The notes beneath the pieces were generated by a model. That model was not told the origin of the DNA. It did not search any database and was given only the letters and a program-made list of their open reading frames with translations. The position numbers and the translations under genes are program-made. From NCBI GenBank assembly GCA_964426135.1, contig CAYRPN010000026.1, forward strand, positions 1 to 56,214: 56,214 nucleotides of DNA, in the 5' to 3' direction. Numbering within the stretch: position 1 is the stretch's first letter; every line of letters starts with the position of its first letter. The DNA is from CAYRPN01 sp964426135. Its GTDB lineage: Bacteria; Planctomycetota; Phycisphaerae; Phycisphaerales; Phycisphaeraceae. This document shows positions 27,676 to 38,997 of this stretch, piece by piece.

Positions 27676-27704
27676 AAAGCCCACGCATGGAATGCGTGGG
27701 CTTT
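27676..27704. terminator. bidirectional hairpin, possible terminator
   Basis: AAAGCCCACGCAT and ATGCGTGGGCTTT form a perfect 13-base stem with a three-base loop, with A and T runs at both ends. It lies 72 bases after the stop of the minus-strand isomerase gene and beyond the end of the phosphoesterase gene, so it could end both. The rest of 27442-27775 shows nothing coding. Confidence 0.6.
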
Positions 27705-27775
27705 GGGGGAACGTGATATTGAGAAGGAAGTGAAATGGGGGGAGAGTGAAATTGGCGGTGCAGTCGCCGCGCTGT

Positions 27776-28807
27776 TCACCGATCGAACTGCGCATCGAAC
27801 GCGAGCTGCGATCGGCCGAAGTCGATCTTCTTCACAAACGCCGCGGCCTCGCGGGCGCCGTGTTCGCGGTCCATGCGGGAGTCTTCCCATTCGACCGAGA
27901 GCGGGCCGGTGTAGTTGACGTCGTTGAGGGCGACGATGATGCGTTCGAAGTCGATATCGCCGTGGCCGGGGCTGCGGAAGTCCCAGTAGCGTCGCGGGTC
28001 GGCGAAGGTGGTGTGGCCGCCGAAGACGCCGACGCTGCCGTCGCCTTTGCCCCACCAGGCGTCCTTGATGTGGCAGTGGAAGATGCGCGGGCCGAAGGTG
28101 TAGATGAACTTCACGTAGTCGACGTGCTGGTAGCCGAAGTGCGACGGGTCGTAGTTGAAGCCGAAGCGTTTGTGATTCTTCACTGCTTCGAGCGCGCGGG
28201 CGGCGCTGGCGATGTCGAAGGCGATTTCGGTGGGATGGACTTCGAGCGCGAAGTTGACGTTCTGTTTCTCGAACTCATCGAGGATCGGGCCGAAGCGTTT
28301 GCCGAAATCGTCGAATCCTTTCTGCCAGTAGTTCTGATCCGTGGGAGGGAAGGCGTAGATGGAGTGCCACACGCTGGAGCCGGTGAATCCATTCACGACC
28401 GCGGGATGTTTTCCGCCGGCGCCGGCGGGTTTTGCGTCGATGAAATTGCGGCAGGCCTTGGCGGTGAGGGCGAGTTTCTTCGCGGCACGTTTGCGGACGC
28501 CTTCGGGGTCGCCGTCGCCCCAGACATCCGGCGGCAGGATGAGCTTGTGCCGCTCATCGATCAGATCGCACACGGCCTGTCCGACGAGATGGGCGGAGAT
28601 GGCGAACGCGGTCAGGCCGTGGGATTGCAGAATCTCCCAGCGGTTCTGGCAATATTTTTTGTCTTTGGCGGCCTTGTCGACATCGAAGTGATCGCCCCAG
28701 CAGGGCAGTTCGATGCCGTCGTAGCCGAAGCTCTTGGCCTTCTGGCAGGCGGTTTCAAACGGCAGGTCGGCCCACTGGCCGGTAAAGAGAGTGACGAAAC
28801 GACCCAT
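27776..28807 (-). CDS. sugar phosphate isomerase/epimerase family (AP endonuclease 2-type TIM barrel)
   Basis: A 343-residue TIM-barrel protein. Landmarks are FGYDGIELPCWGDHFDVDKA (about 29-48), ALEVHPTEIAFD with the metal-binding Glu/His, NYDPSHFGYQ, HCHIKDAWW and a late SVEWEDSRMDRE. These supply the Glu-Asp-His-Glu metal site of xylose-isomerase-like enzymes. It probably isomerises or epimerises a sugar derivative in the cytoplasm; the substrate is unknown. The start at 28807 is preceded by AAAGGAGG with an eight-base spacer. In-frame codons up to 28849 are upstream of that site and not used. Confidence 0.87.
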   Translation of the reverse strand: MGRFVTLFTGQWADLPFETACQKAKSFGYDGIELPCWGDHFDVDKAAKDKKYCQNRWEILQSHGLTAFAISAHLVGQAVCDLIDERHKLILPPDVWGDGDPEGVRKRAAKKLALTAKACRNFIDAKPAGAGGKHPAVVNGFTGSSVWHSIYAFPPTDQNYWQKGFDDFGKRFGPILDEFEKQNVNFALEVHPTEIAFDIASAARALEAVKNHKRFGFNYDPSHFGYQHVDYVKFIYTFGPRIFHCHIKDAWWGKGDGSVGVFGGHTTFADPRRYWDFRSPGHGDIDFERIIVALNDVNYTGPLSVEWEDSRMDREHGAREAAAFVKKIDFGRSQLAFDAQFDR

Positions 28808-28984
28808 GTTGCAAGCCTCCTTTGGTGTTGCGAAGAACCTTGGAATCACACTTCGATCGCCCTATCGGAACCGGAGGAAACGATGACGTAGTTTGCAGCG
28901 CGAGAGTGGGGAATGCAAACGGAGGCAGCCGCGTGGAGTCCTGCCGATCCCGGGCAGGCAACCCCTTCCGATAAATGCAACCCG

Positions 28985-29602
28985 ATGATTTCCCTGTCTC
29001 ATAACGCCCCGCGCCTCAACGCGCCTGTGCCGCTGGTCGATGCTAGAGCGGGCGATTGCAGGGTCCAGTTCGCCCCATGGAGACTGGTCTTGCCACAACT
29101 TCAGAAAGAAATCCGGATCGGGCAAATCCTCGTCGAGCAAGGCGTGCTGACCGAGCAGCAGGTCTTCGAGATCGTCGACGAACAGAAACGCCGGGGCCTG
29201 CCCTTCGGCGTCCTCGCCGAGCAGATGTTCGACGTCACCGTCGAATCGATCGAGCAGGCGTGGATCGAGCAGTACAGCCGGCTGACCGGCGAGATCGATC
29301 TGAACAAGCATTCGCCCGACTACCGTGCGCTGCAGATGATCAATCGGCGCCAAGCGTGGCAGTTCGAGATTCTGCCTCTGCGCTTCGAGTCGACGGGCGA
29401 GTTGCTGATGGCGGCTTCGCGTCATCGGCTGGCGCGCGCGGTCACGTTCGCCGCCAACCGGCTGGAACCGGTCGTCTATTTCCGCGTGGCGCAAAGCGAT
29501 CAGCTCCGCGACTTCCTCCGCGAGCACTACCCGATGCCGGAGGTCACCGACGAGATTCTGCGTCGAGCGCGGGAGATGGCGAATCAGAGCGGGGAGTTCT
29601 GA
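28985..29602 (+). CDS. stand-alone GspE/PilB N-terminal (MshEN-like) domain protein
   Basis: A 205-residue protein. The segment IRIGQILVEQGVLTEQQVFE (about 40-59) and the following helices match the N-terminal domain of type II secretion/type IV pilus ATPases, which in some relatives binds c-di-GMP. The ATPase domain is absent: no Walker A motif, and the frame ends soon after a Leu/Arg-rich helix. It may be a regulatory adaptor for a secretion or pilus motor encoded elsewhere. The ATG at 28985 gives a short N-terminus; the frame is open further upstream without support. No partner gene lies nearby. Confidence 0.72.
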   Translation: MISLSHNAPRLNAPVPLVDARAGDCRVQFAPWRLVLPQLQKEIRIGQILVEQGVLTEQQVFEIVDEQKRRGLPFGVLAEQMFDVTVESIEQAWIEQYSRLTGEIDLNKHSPDYRALQMINRRQAWQFEILPLRFESTGELLMAASRHRLARAVTFAANRLEPVVYFRVAQSDQLRDFLREHYPMPEVTDEILRRAREMANQSGEF

Positions 29603-29729
29603 AGAATGTCGAAGCTCGAAATCTGAATGACGAAGCGACCTCACGTCTCAGTGTTTGCTTCGGCGATGCGACATTTTGCTTTTTTCGGCATTCGAGCTTC
29701 TTTCGTCATTTTGATTTCGTCATTCGTCA
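29603..29729. repeat. AATGACGAA-type intergenic repeat
   Basis: The segment carries AATGACGAA-type nonamers in both orientations (GAATGACGAAGC near the left, CGTCATTCGTCATT near the right), plus paired GAAGCTCGAA and TTCGAGCTTC. It can fold into a long imperfect hairpin between the convergent GspE-like and SprT-like genes, where it may end transcription. Confidence 0.5.
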
Positions 29730-29733
29730 TTTC

Positions 29734-30492
29734 TCACCCCACCGGCTTGAGCCTCGGCAGCGGCACGTAGAACTTCTCATAGCGCTTGCCGTCCGTGTAG
29801 CGAATCCCTTCCGCGCTCTCCACGAGCACCGTCGCGCGATGATGCACACGGTTCACCCGCCCCACCACTTTGCGTCCGTCGTAGAGAAACTCCACCACGC
29901 TGCCGATGCGGATGTCGTACTGCGTCGCGGCGTGCTCGGCGGGCGTGACCAGGTCGTGCTTGAACGCCGTGTGAGCGAAGACCCGCTGGGCCATGCCCTG
30001 GAATCGCATGGCGGCGCAGCTGGACTTGTCCCAGGTGAGCAGTTCCAGCAGATGCACGATCTCGTGCTCGAGGATTCGCTGCAGCGCTTCGAGGCGGTCG
30101 GCGCAGACGTGGCCGCAGACCGTGACCGGCCGATTCACATCGCGGAACGACGTGAACAGCAGGCGGGTGCCGATAGCGATTTCGTACTCGGGGAATCGCT
30201 GGCCTCCCAGGAGCCTGCGCTTGTAGAGAATCGTCTTGCCGCCGGCGCGGGTCATCGTGGGCGACAGCCGGAACCGCATCGGCGCGGGCGACTTGTTTTC
30301 CACGGCATCGTGCAGCCGGCCCTCGAAGAAGTGCTCGTCATAAAGCCTGAACAGCCGGGCGACATCGCTGGATTCGATGGCGTTGAAGTTGCCCTCGCCC
30401 AGCCGGCGCGACTGGCGACGCATGTCGGCATAGATGGCGTCGGTTCTCGACTTCACCAGGTCAGGCGGATTGTGGAGCGTGGCGAATTCCAT
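29734..30492 (-). CDS. SprT-like zinc metallopeptidase
   Basis: A 252-residue protein with the SprT-like zinc site HEIVH in QRILEHEIVHLLELL (about 143-157). An N-terminal helical region (about 1-60) and the usual strand before the site (ITVCGH-type VTVCGHVCA) surround it. A C-terminal small beta domain (VVEFLYDGRKVVGRVNRVHH) could bind nucleic acid. SprT-family proteins act on proteins in the cytoplasm, and eukaryotic relatives digest DNA-protein crosslinks. The bacterial role is poorly defined. The ATG at 30492 is chosen because the upstream extension is Arg/Pro-rich and unlike the family. Confidence 0.8.
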   Translation of the reverse strand: MEFATLHNPPDLVKSRTDAIYADMRRQSRRLGEGNFNAIESSDVARLFRLYDEHFFEGRLHDAVENKSPAPMRFRLSPTMTRAGGKTILYKRRLLGGQRFPEYEIAIGTRLLFTSFRDVNRPVTVCGHVCADRLEALQRILEHEIVHLLELLTWDKSSCAAMRFQGMAQRVFAHTAFKHDLVTPAEHAATQYDIRIGSVVEFLYDGRKVVGRVNRVHHRATVLVESAEGIRYTDGKRYEKFYVPLPRLKPVG

Positions 30493-30615
30493 GCGACAGA
30501 TGATCGTAGCCTCGAAACCGTCCCCATGGCATCGGACAAGCGGGCGGAATCGGATCAATTGTCGTGGCGGAACGGCGCAGGGAATCGGATCCCGACTCGC
30601 CATCGGCCTCCACTA

Positions 30616-30968
30616 TTTAGCCGGCGGGCTTGCCCGCCGCGATCCTCCGGCGGCGCGCCCTTGCAACCTGAGTTTCGGATAAGCCGCTGCGTTGCGCCGT
30701 TAGCCCCCGGCTCCGCCGGGGGAGGAGCGCGGTAGATATCGATCGCGCAAGAACCGCACGTCAGAGTCCGCGCTTCGACGATCATCGACCGCCAATTGCC
30801 CGCCACCATCACCCCACCCCCGGCGGAGCCGGGGGCTAATGGCTTATCCGAAACTCAGGTTTGCATGTCATCGCGCCGCGCTCCTAATGAAAAGCGATGC
30901 AACCTGGGATTGCTTCGCGACTTGCTCCGCAGGCCGGCGGCTCACGGCGGGCAAGCCCGCCGGCTAAA
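30616..30968. repeat. family B end pair enclosing a family A element
   Basis: The left end TTTAGCCGGCGGGCTTGCCC and its complement at the right (GGGCAAGCCCGCCGGCTAAA) bound 353 bases. Between them sits the complete family A element at 30661-30865. This is a nested structure and fills most of the 496-base gap between the SprT-like gene and SecDF. Confidence 0.75.
30661..30865. repeat. MITE-like element, family A copy 2 (205 bp)
   Basis: The same structure as 3071-3276: TTGCAACCTGAGTTTCGGAT at the left, its near-perfect complement at the right, and an inner inverted pair around GGCTCCGCCGG. The two copies differ by scattered substitutions and a few single-base changes. The termini here match each other better than in copy 1, so this copy may be younger. 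Confidence 0.8.
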
Positions 30969-30988
30969 TGACGGAGGCGTTTACCCTC

Positions 30989-34516
<3,528 letters not shown>

Positions 34517-34667
34517 GACAATTGTCCGCAAAGAGGGTCAGGGGTGAGGAGCGATCGATCCGCCGCGACGCGGCGAAACGCCGGCGCGGAGCCGAATCGA
34601 AAGGGAACTGAAAACGATAGAAGGTGAATGAGGAACGGGAGCAGGACGACGCGAAGAAAGGTCCAGG

Positions 34668-35036
34668 TCAAACCGCCGGCGGCGGCATCGGAAGCTGCGC
34701 AAAGGAAAGTGAAGGGGAACTCGTCGCGCTGAACTGAGGCACCAGTGCGGCTCGCGTCACGTGTCCGTCGACGACACACCCGGCCGGCAGATGGGCCAGC
34801 GGCGCCGATCCATGCGAATCCTTTTCCTGATCGAGTCTGGACTTGAACTCGTGCTCGCCGCAGCGATGCACGCGCTGGCCCAGATCGCGATCCTTGGCGG
34901 CGAAGCACTGGGGCAGGTTGCCCGCATCTTCGCAGGACGCCTGCCGCGGAGCATCGCCTGCCGCGCAGGCGGACAGCACCAGCACCGCCAGCGCAGCGTG
35001 AAGGAATGCGGGATGTTGCGAAGGGAGTTCCACCAA
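34668..35036 (-). CDS. small Cys-rich putative lipoprotein
   Basis: A 122-residue frame upstream of secDF. A hydrophobic N-terminus ends in a lipobox-like LSAC (Cys about 24). Four further cysteines follow (ASCEDAG, PQCFAAK, HRCGEH, AGCVVDG), suggesting disulfides in the periplasm. The start would be TTG at 35036 or GTG at 35033, neither with a clear ribosome binding site. That lowers confidence, although the lipobox is unlikely by chance. Function unknown. Confidence 0.5.
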   Translation of the reverse strand: MVELPSQHPAFLHAALAVLVLSACAAGDAPRQASCEDAGNLPQCFAAKDRDLGQRVHRCGEHEFKSRLDQEKDSHGSAPLAHLPAGCVVDGHVTRAALVPQFSATSSPSLSFAQLPMPPPAV

Positions 35037-35142
35037 AGACCATTATGGACCCGAATCGAGGCGGGTCAAGTCGGGAAACGCGTTCTCGACACGCTTCGAC
35101 AGAGCCAGAACTGTGGGGAGCCAGTTGGACCGGTTCGGCCTT

Positions 35143-35284
35143 TTTAGCCGGCGGGCTTGCCCGCCGAGGACCTTCCAATCGCAGGAACGCGACGTGTTCA
35201 CGTGACGCACAGGCCTGATGTTTCGCAGTGAAGTGTACGCCCCGTGACGCCGGACGCTCGCGGCGGGCAAGCCCGCCGGCTAAA
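35143..35284. repeat. family B repeat (142 bp)
   Basis: Bounded by TTTAGCCGGCGGGCTTGCCC and its complement, each able to form its own small hairpin (GGCGGGCTTGCCCGCC). The 90-base interior is unique sequence with no gene. It lies between the lipoprotein gene and biotin synthase. Confidence 0.75.
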
Positions 35285-35297
35285 TAACGATCGCCGG

Positions 35298-36377
35298 TCA
35301 CCCCACCACCGGCAGCGTCAGCAGGGAGCCAGGCCGCGCCGGCGCGCCGGCCGTCTCCAGCGGCGCTTCGTGTTCCACTTCATCGAACGTCTGGAACGGG
35401 ATGCCCAGGTCGCGCAGCATCTGGTGATCCTGCTCGGGACCGCGGCCAAACGTGGTGAGATAGTTGCCGATGAGGAAACTGTTGCCGCCGGCGAAGAAAA
35501 TCCAGCTCTGCAGATCGCGCAGGATCACCTCGCGGCCGCCGGCGATTTTCAGTTCCTTCTCCGGCAGGATGAAGCGGTACAGCGCGATGATCTTGAGCGC
35601 CTCCATCGGCGACAGATCGCTTTCGCGCGTGTGCAGCGGCGTGCCGGCGATGCGGTTGAGGAAATTGATCGGCACCACGTCAGCGCCCAGCTCGCGCAGG
35701 TCGAACGCCATGTCGAGCCGATCTTCCCACACCTCGCCCATGCCGAAGATGCCGCCGGAGCAGATGGAAAGCCCCGCGGCCTTGGCGATGCGGATGGTGC
35801 GCACGCGGTCGTCGTAGGTGTGCGTGCTGCAGATGTTCGGGAAGTGCCGGCGCGACGCTTCGAGGTTGTGGTTCACGCGCAGCACGCCCATTTTTTTCAG
35901 CCGGGCCGCGTGTTCCTCGGTCAGCTCGCCCAGCGTGGCGCAGGGGCGGATTTTCCCTTCGCTGACCACGCGGTCGTAGAACGATTCGAGCCAGTCGAGC
36001 TCCGCATCGGTCGGCCCGCGCCCGCTGTTGACGATGCCGAAGGAGTTGGCGCCGTTGTCGACGGCCTGTTCCATCGCGCCGATCATTTCATCCACGCTGA
36101 GCATGGCGGGTTTGACGTGGGTCTTGTGGTGCTTGCTCTGCGAGCAGTAGGAGCAGTCCTCCGAGCAGTTGCCGACCTTTCCGGCGACGATGGAGCAGAA
36201 CTTCACAGCCGAGCCGGTGAACCGGATGCGGATTTTGTTGGCGTAAAAGAACAGGTCGTAGAGCGCATCGCCATCGACGCGGGTGAGTTCGCGAGCCTCG
36301 TCGCGCGTGAGCAGATTGCCCGCCAAGACGTGGCGGGCTAGCGAAGCGATTCGGTCGCAGGTCTGGTCGTAGGTCAT
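35298..36377 (-). CDS. bioB: biotin synthase
   Basis: A 359-residue radical-SAM enzyme that inserts sulfur into dethiobiotin in the last step of biotin synthesis. The cluster-binding motif is Cys71-x3-Cys75-xx-Cys78 (CSEDCSYC). Other family marks are VNSGRGP, LRVNHNLEASRRHF, ICSGGIFGMGE and AGGREVILRDLQ, where the arginine ligates the auxiliary 2Fe-2S cluster. The start at 36377 (MTYDQTCDRI) gives the normal length. In-frame starts at 36404 and 36461 would add an unusual extension. No other biotin gene is in the window, and no BirA box was recognised. Confidence 0.95.
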   Translation of the reverse strand: MTYDQTCDRIASLARHVLAGNLLTRDEARELTRVDGDALYDLFFYANKIRIRFTGSAVKFCSIVAGKVGNCSEDCSYCSQSKHHKTHVKPAMLSVDEMIGAMEQAVDNGANSFGIVNSGRGPTDAELDWLESFYDRVVSEGKIRPCATLGELTEEHAARLKKMGVLRVNHNLEASRRHFPNICSTHTYDDRVRTIRIAKAAGLSICSGGIFGMGEVWEDRLDMAFDLRELGADVVPINFLNRIAGTPLHTRESDLSPMEALKIIALYRFILPEKELKIAGGREVILRDLQSWIFFAGGNSFLIGNYLTTFGRGPEQDHQMLRDLGIPFQTFDEVEHEAPLETAGAPARPGSLLTLPVVG

Positions 36378-36509
36378 GGAAGGTTCCAAAGGAACGCGAG
36401 GCATCAACAAAAAAGCCGCGGACGAGCGGGGATGTCGCAGTGAGTTTACACCACGATGCATCCTCGTTCATCCGCGGCCGGCTTCAAACGGCAGCGGCGA
36501 GTGGGTTCA

Positions 36510-36824
36510 TCACCCCGCGCCCAGCGCGATGCCGAAGCGCTTCTTCACGTCTTCGAGGCCGATCAGTTCGATGCGCTTCTTGCCCTGGTCCAGCTTGTAG
36601 ATCAGCAGCTTGCCGCTGGTGCTGTCGAGGACGAAGAGCGACTCGACGGTTTCCTGCTCCGTCGTCGCGGTGAGGAACTGCAGAGCGCCGGCGTTGACGA
36701 CGAGCTCGGCGTTGGCGGCGGGCAGGATGTCTTTCTGGGAAGCGGTCACCACCAGCGCCGCCGTCAGCACGCAGGCCGAGGCAAAGAGCGCGTAGCAGGT
36801 GAGTTGGAGATGGTCTTTGTTCAT
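36510..36824 (-). CDS. small anchored protein, paralogue of the next gene
   Basis: A 104-residue protein with one N-terminal hydrophobic segment (about 9-30). A small beta domain follows (FLTATTEQETVESLFVLDST, then GKLLIYKLDQGKKRIEL). AAAGGA sits about seven bases before the ATG at 36824. The layout resembles the neighbouring 36946-37245 product: anchor, short linker, then a beta segment with an LxVLDS/IYD-type strand and a turn. They look like a diverged duplicate pair. Function unknown. Confidence 0.68.
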   Translation of the reverse strand: MNKDHLQLTCYALFASACVLTAALVVTASQKDILPAANAELVVNAGALQFLTATTEQETVESLFVLDSTSGKLLIYKLDQGKKRIELIGLEDVKKRFGIALGAG

Positions 36825-36945
36825 GATCGAGTCCTTTTGATTCAAAGGTCGCAAATCGCGGGGAAAAACCAGAGGTCACGCGGGGTCGTGCATCATCATC
36901 AAAGCCGGCACGGGCGACGAGTCGAACACTCGTCTGGCCGGGAAA

Positions 36946-37245
36946 TCACTTGCCCTTGAGGTTGTTCAGCTTCAGGTCATTGGCCAGCGGCCGACCGGCG
37001 ACCCAGTCGAAGGTTTCCTTCTGGCTGTCGTAGATCATCGCCACCATCTTGGCGCTGCTCAGCTCCGTGATGTAAATGATGTGCCGGCCCTGCGGGATGT
37101 TCTTGCCCTTGGCGGCAATCATGATGTACGCCTGCTGGGCGAACTGGGCGTGGGCCTGCTGCGTGGGCGCCAGCGCGACGAACATGAGTGCCAGCAGCAG
37201 CACCACGTTCAGGGCGACGAGCGCGCCGAGTGACTTGCGATTCAT
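36946..37245 (-). CDS. small secreted/anchored protein (99 aa)
   Basis: The N-terminus is a signal or anchor segment (MNRKSLGALVALNVVLLLAL...) ending in AHAQ, so cleavage is possible. The mature part is beta-rich (YIMIAAKGKN; HIIYITELSSAKMVAMIYDS). AAGGAG is placed six bases before the ATG. It belongs to a run of three small minus-strand genes between an alpha/beta hydrolase and biotin synthase. Function unknown. Confidence 0.7.
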   Translation of the reverse strand: MNRKSLGALVALNVVLLLALMFVALAPTQQAHAQFAQQAYIMIAAKGKNIPQGRHIIYITELSSAKMVAMIYDSQKETFDWVAGRPLANDLKLNNLKGK

Positions 37246-37310
37246 GTGCGACTCCTTGCGAGGGGAAAAAGGATCGAGTCCTGAAGAACACCGGGCATCA
37301 GCGGCGGGAA

Positions 37311-37502
37311 TCAGTCCCGGTGTTCGCGTTTGGAAGGCTTGATGTTCACCGCGATGATGAACCCGAACAGCAGCAGCGCCGCCGCCTGCGACAGCCAGCC
37401 CTGATCGGGCGGCGCCTGGTCCGTGCCGGTGATGGCCTCGGCGAAAACCAGCGAGGTCAGGCTCAGAAGCACGACGGGAACCAGTCGGAGTGCGTGACGC
37501 AT
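37311..37502 (-). CDS. very small membrane protein (63 aa)
   Basis: A signal-like N-terminus (RLVPVVLLSLTSLVFAEA) and a second hydrophobic segment (WLSQAAALLLFGFIIAVNI) are followed by a short basic tail. AGGA lies seven bases before the ATG. It is the first gene of the minus-strand trio and may form a membrane complex with the two products encoded downstream; that is inferred only from order and size. Confidence 0.62.
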   Translation of the reverse strand: MRHALRLVPVVLLSLTSLVFAEAITGTDQAPPDQGWLSQAAALLLFGFIIAVNIKPSKREHRD

Positions 37503-37581
37503 GACCGTATCCTAATCGGCATGTGTGCGGATGTAAACGGGAAAAAGGGGCGGGACGAACAAACGTCGTCGCTATTCCGCG

Positions 37582-37657
37582 TTTAGCGCCGGGGCTTGCC
37601 CCGTGTCTTGATCGGCGCTCGGCGGGCGAACGGAGCGGGGCAAGCCCCGGCGCTAAG
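37582..37657. repeat. family B-like palindrome (G-rich variant)
   Basis: TTTAGCGCCGGGGCTTGCCC at the left and GGGCAAGCCCCGGCGCTAA at the right enclose about 35 bases. It abuts the next repeat block (37655-37784). Confidence 0.65.
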
Positions 37658-37784
37658 GAACGGGACCGAAATAAGTTCCCCATTTAGCCGGCGGGCTTGC
37701 CCGCCGAGACGCCCTCGGCGGGCAAGCCCGCCGGCTAAATGGGGGACCGCCAATTCGCCAAGTTATCTCGGCCCCGGCGCTAAA
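37655..37784. repeat. composite repeat H with nested 57-base family B hairpin, copy 1
   Basis: Outer sequence TAAGGAACGGGACCGAAATA... enters at the left and a matching complement (AAGTTATCTCGG...) leaves at the right. In the centre, 37683-37739, is a compact 57-base family B hairpin: TTTAGCCGGCGGGCTTGCCC, a short loop, then the complement. The same arrangement recurs at 41611-41740, where the 57-base core is identical. This region is gene-free. Confidence 0.72.
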
Positions 37785-37864
37785 CGGGCGTCATCGGCAA
37801 CTACGGCCGATGCGCGGTCGCGGTTCCGACGCGCGAAATTTGCATGCGGGCTGGATCGGTCGCG

Positions 37865-38776
37865 TTACCTGGGTGCGGTGTTCCCCTTCGGCTTCACGCC
37901 CTTTTCCGCTGCGTTTTTCACCGGCTCATCCAGCAGCACGATCGCCTTCTCAAACCAGTCCGTCGGCGGGAGCACGTGGCCCATCGCCGGGACTTCCAGG
38001 TAATGCGCATTCCTGATGCCGTCGCGTTTCCACGATTCATAAGTCGCCTTCGTCTGCGCGCGGTTCTGGTCGGTTTCGCCGGTGAGGAAGACGAAGCGGC
38101 TGTTCACGAGCACCTTCTTCCAGAGCAGACCGGTGGGCTGCATGAATCGGGCGGACCACACCTTGTCCTTTTCGCCGGGCACGGGCAGGTTCCGGTAGTG
38201 ATCGCATCCGACAATGGGAAACCCGCCGGTGAACACGTCGGGGTAGACGATGCACATGCGGCTGGTGATGCGTCCGCCGCCGGAGATGCCGCTGATGTAA
38301 ATGCGCTGCTCGTCGATCTTGTACAGTTTCTTCATGTTGTGGACGGCATCGAGCGGAAGTCCGAATCGTGCGATCGGGTCGCGCGGGTTGCCGATGTTGT
38401 TGCCGCCGATCCAGATGAGCTTGTGCTTCGCCAGGATTTCCAGGTAGTTGCCGGGCGCATCGCCTTTGTCGCCCGCGTTGACCCAGACGAAGAGGCCATG
38501 CGCGGCGTTCTCCGTGTATTCCTTGGGCACGACGACCTCGAACGATTCCTTCGCCAGGTCGTACTGCTCCAGCGGCCGGGGCGAGGGCCGGTTGAGCATG
38601 CGCTTGTGGATGTCCTCGATCTTCGAAAGCGGACTGCGCTCAGCGAAGGTCGCGCGGAAGGCGCCGGTGCGATGCGCCTGCGGCGCGTCATCCGCATGCA
38701 CCTGGTCGAATGTCATGACCACCAGCCACAGGTACAGGCTGAGCGGGACGATGAACGGCAGACGGGGAATGCCCAA
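37865..38776 (-). CDS. secreted alpha/beta hydrolase (esterase/PHB-depolymerase-like)
   Basis: A 303-residue protein with an N-terminal signal segment. The nucleophile elbow is GISGG in YISGISGGGRITSR (about 165-178), and the catalytic His is in AMGHVLPP near the C-terminus. The upstream GLFVWVNAGD and IWIGGNNIGN resemble the oxyanion region of esterase-type depolymerases. It should hydrolyse an ester outside the cytoplasm. The start codon is TTG at 38776: GGAGG lies five bases before it, and no closer ATG preserves the signal peptide. Expression may therefore be moderate. Confidence 0.78.
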   Translation of the reverse strand: MGIPRLPFIVPLSLYLWLVVMTFDQVHADDAPQAHRTGAFRATFAERSPLSKIEDIHKRMLNRPSPRPLEQYDLAKESFEVVVPKEYTENAAHGLFVWVNAGDKGDAPGNYLEILAKHKLIWIGGNNIGNPRDPIARFGLPLDAVHNMKKLYKIDEQRIYISGISGGGRITSRMCIVYPDVFTGGFPIVGCDHYRNLPVPGEKDKVWSARFMQPTGLLWKKVLVNSRFVFLTGETDQNRAQTKATYESWKRDGIRNAHYLEVPAMGHVLPPTDWFEKAIVLLDEPVKNAAEKGVKPKGNTAPR

Positions 38777-38910
38777 GGTCGCCTCCAGTGATCGTCAAAC
38801 GATCCAGAGTTCGCGGCGCAACCGGCAGCGCGGGCTGGCCGTGCGCGACGACATCGTACCTTGTTTTTCGCCGGAACTAGCTTCAGTCTGAATCCACTTG
38901 ATAGCCGCAC

Positions 38911-38992
38911 CGTCTCGCTTTCTCTCCGTCTCTCCGTCTCTTCGTCTCTTCCTCTCTCCGTCTCTTCGTCTCTTCCTCTCTCCATCTCTTCC
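38911..38992. repeat. polypyrimidine tandem repeat, 24-base period
   Basis: The plus strand is almost pure C/T here. A 24-base unit beginning CGTCTCTTCGTCTCTTCC starts at 38935 and again at 38959, with shorter CTCTCCGT and CTCTTCGT subunits around them. It lies just after the sigma factor stop, before the TTG-initiated hydrolase gene. Such strand asymmetry can form triplex DNA. Confidence 0.6.
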
Positions 38993-38997
38993 CCACC

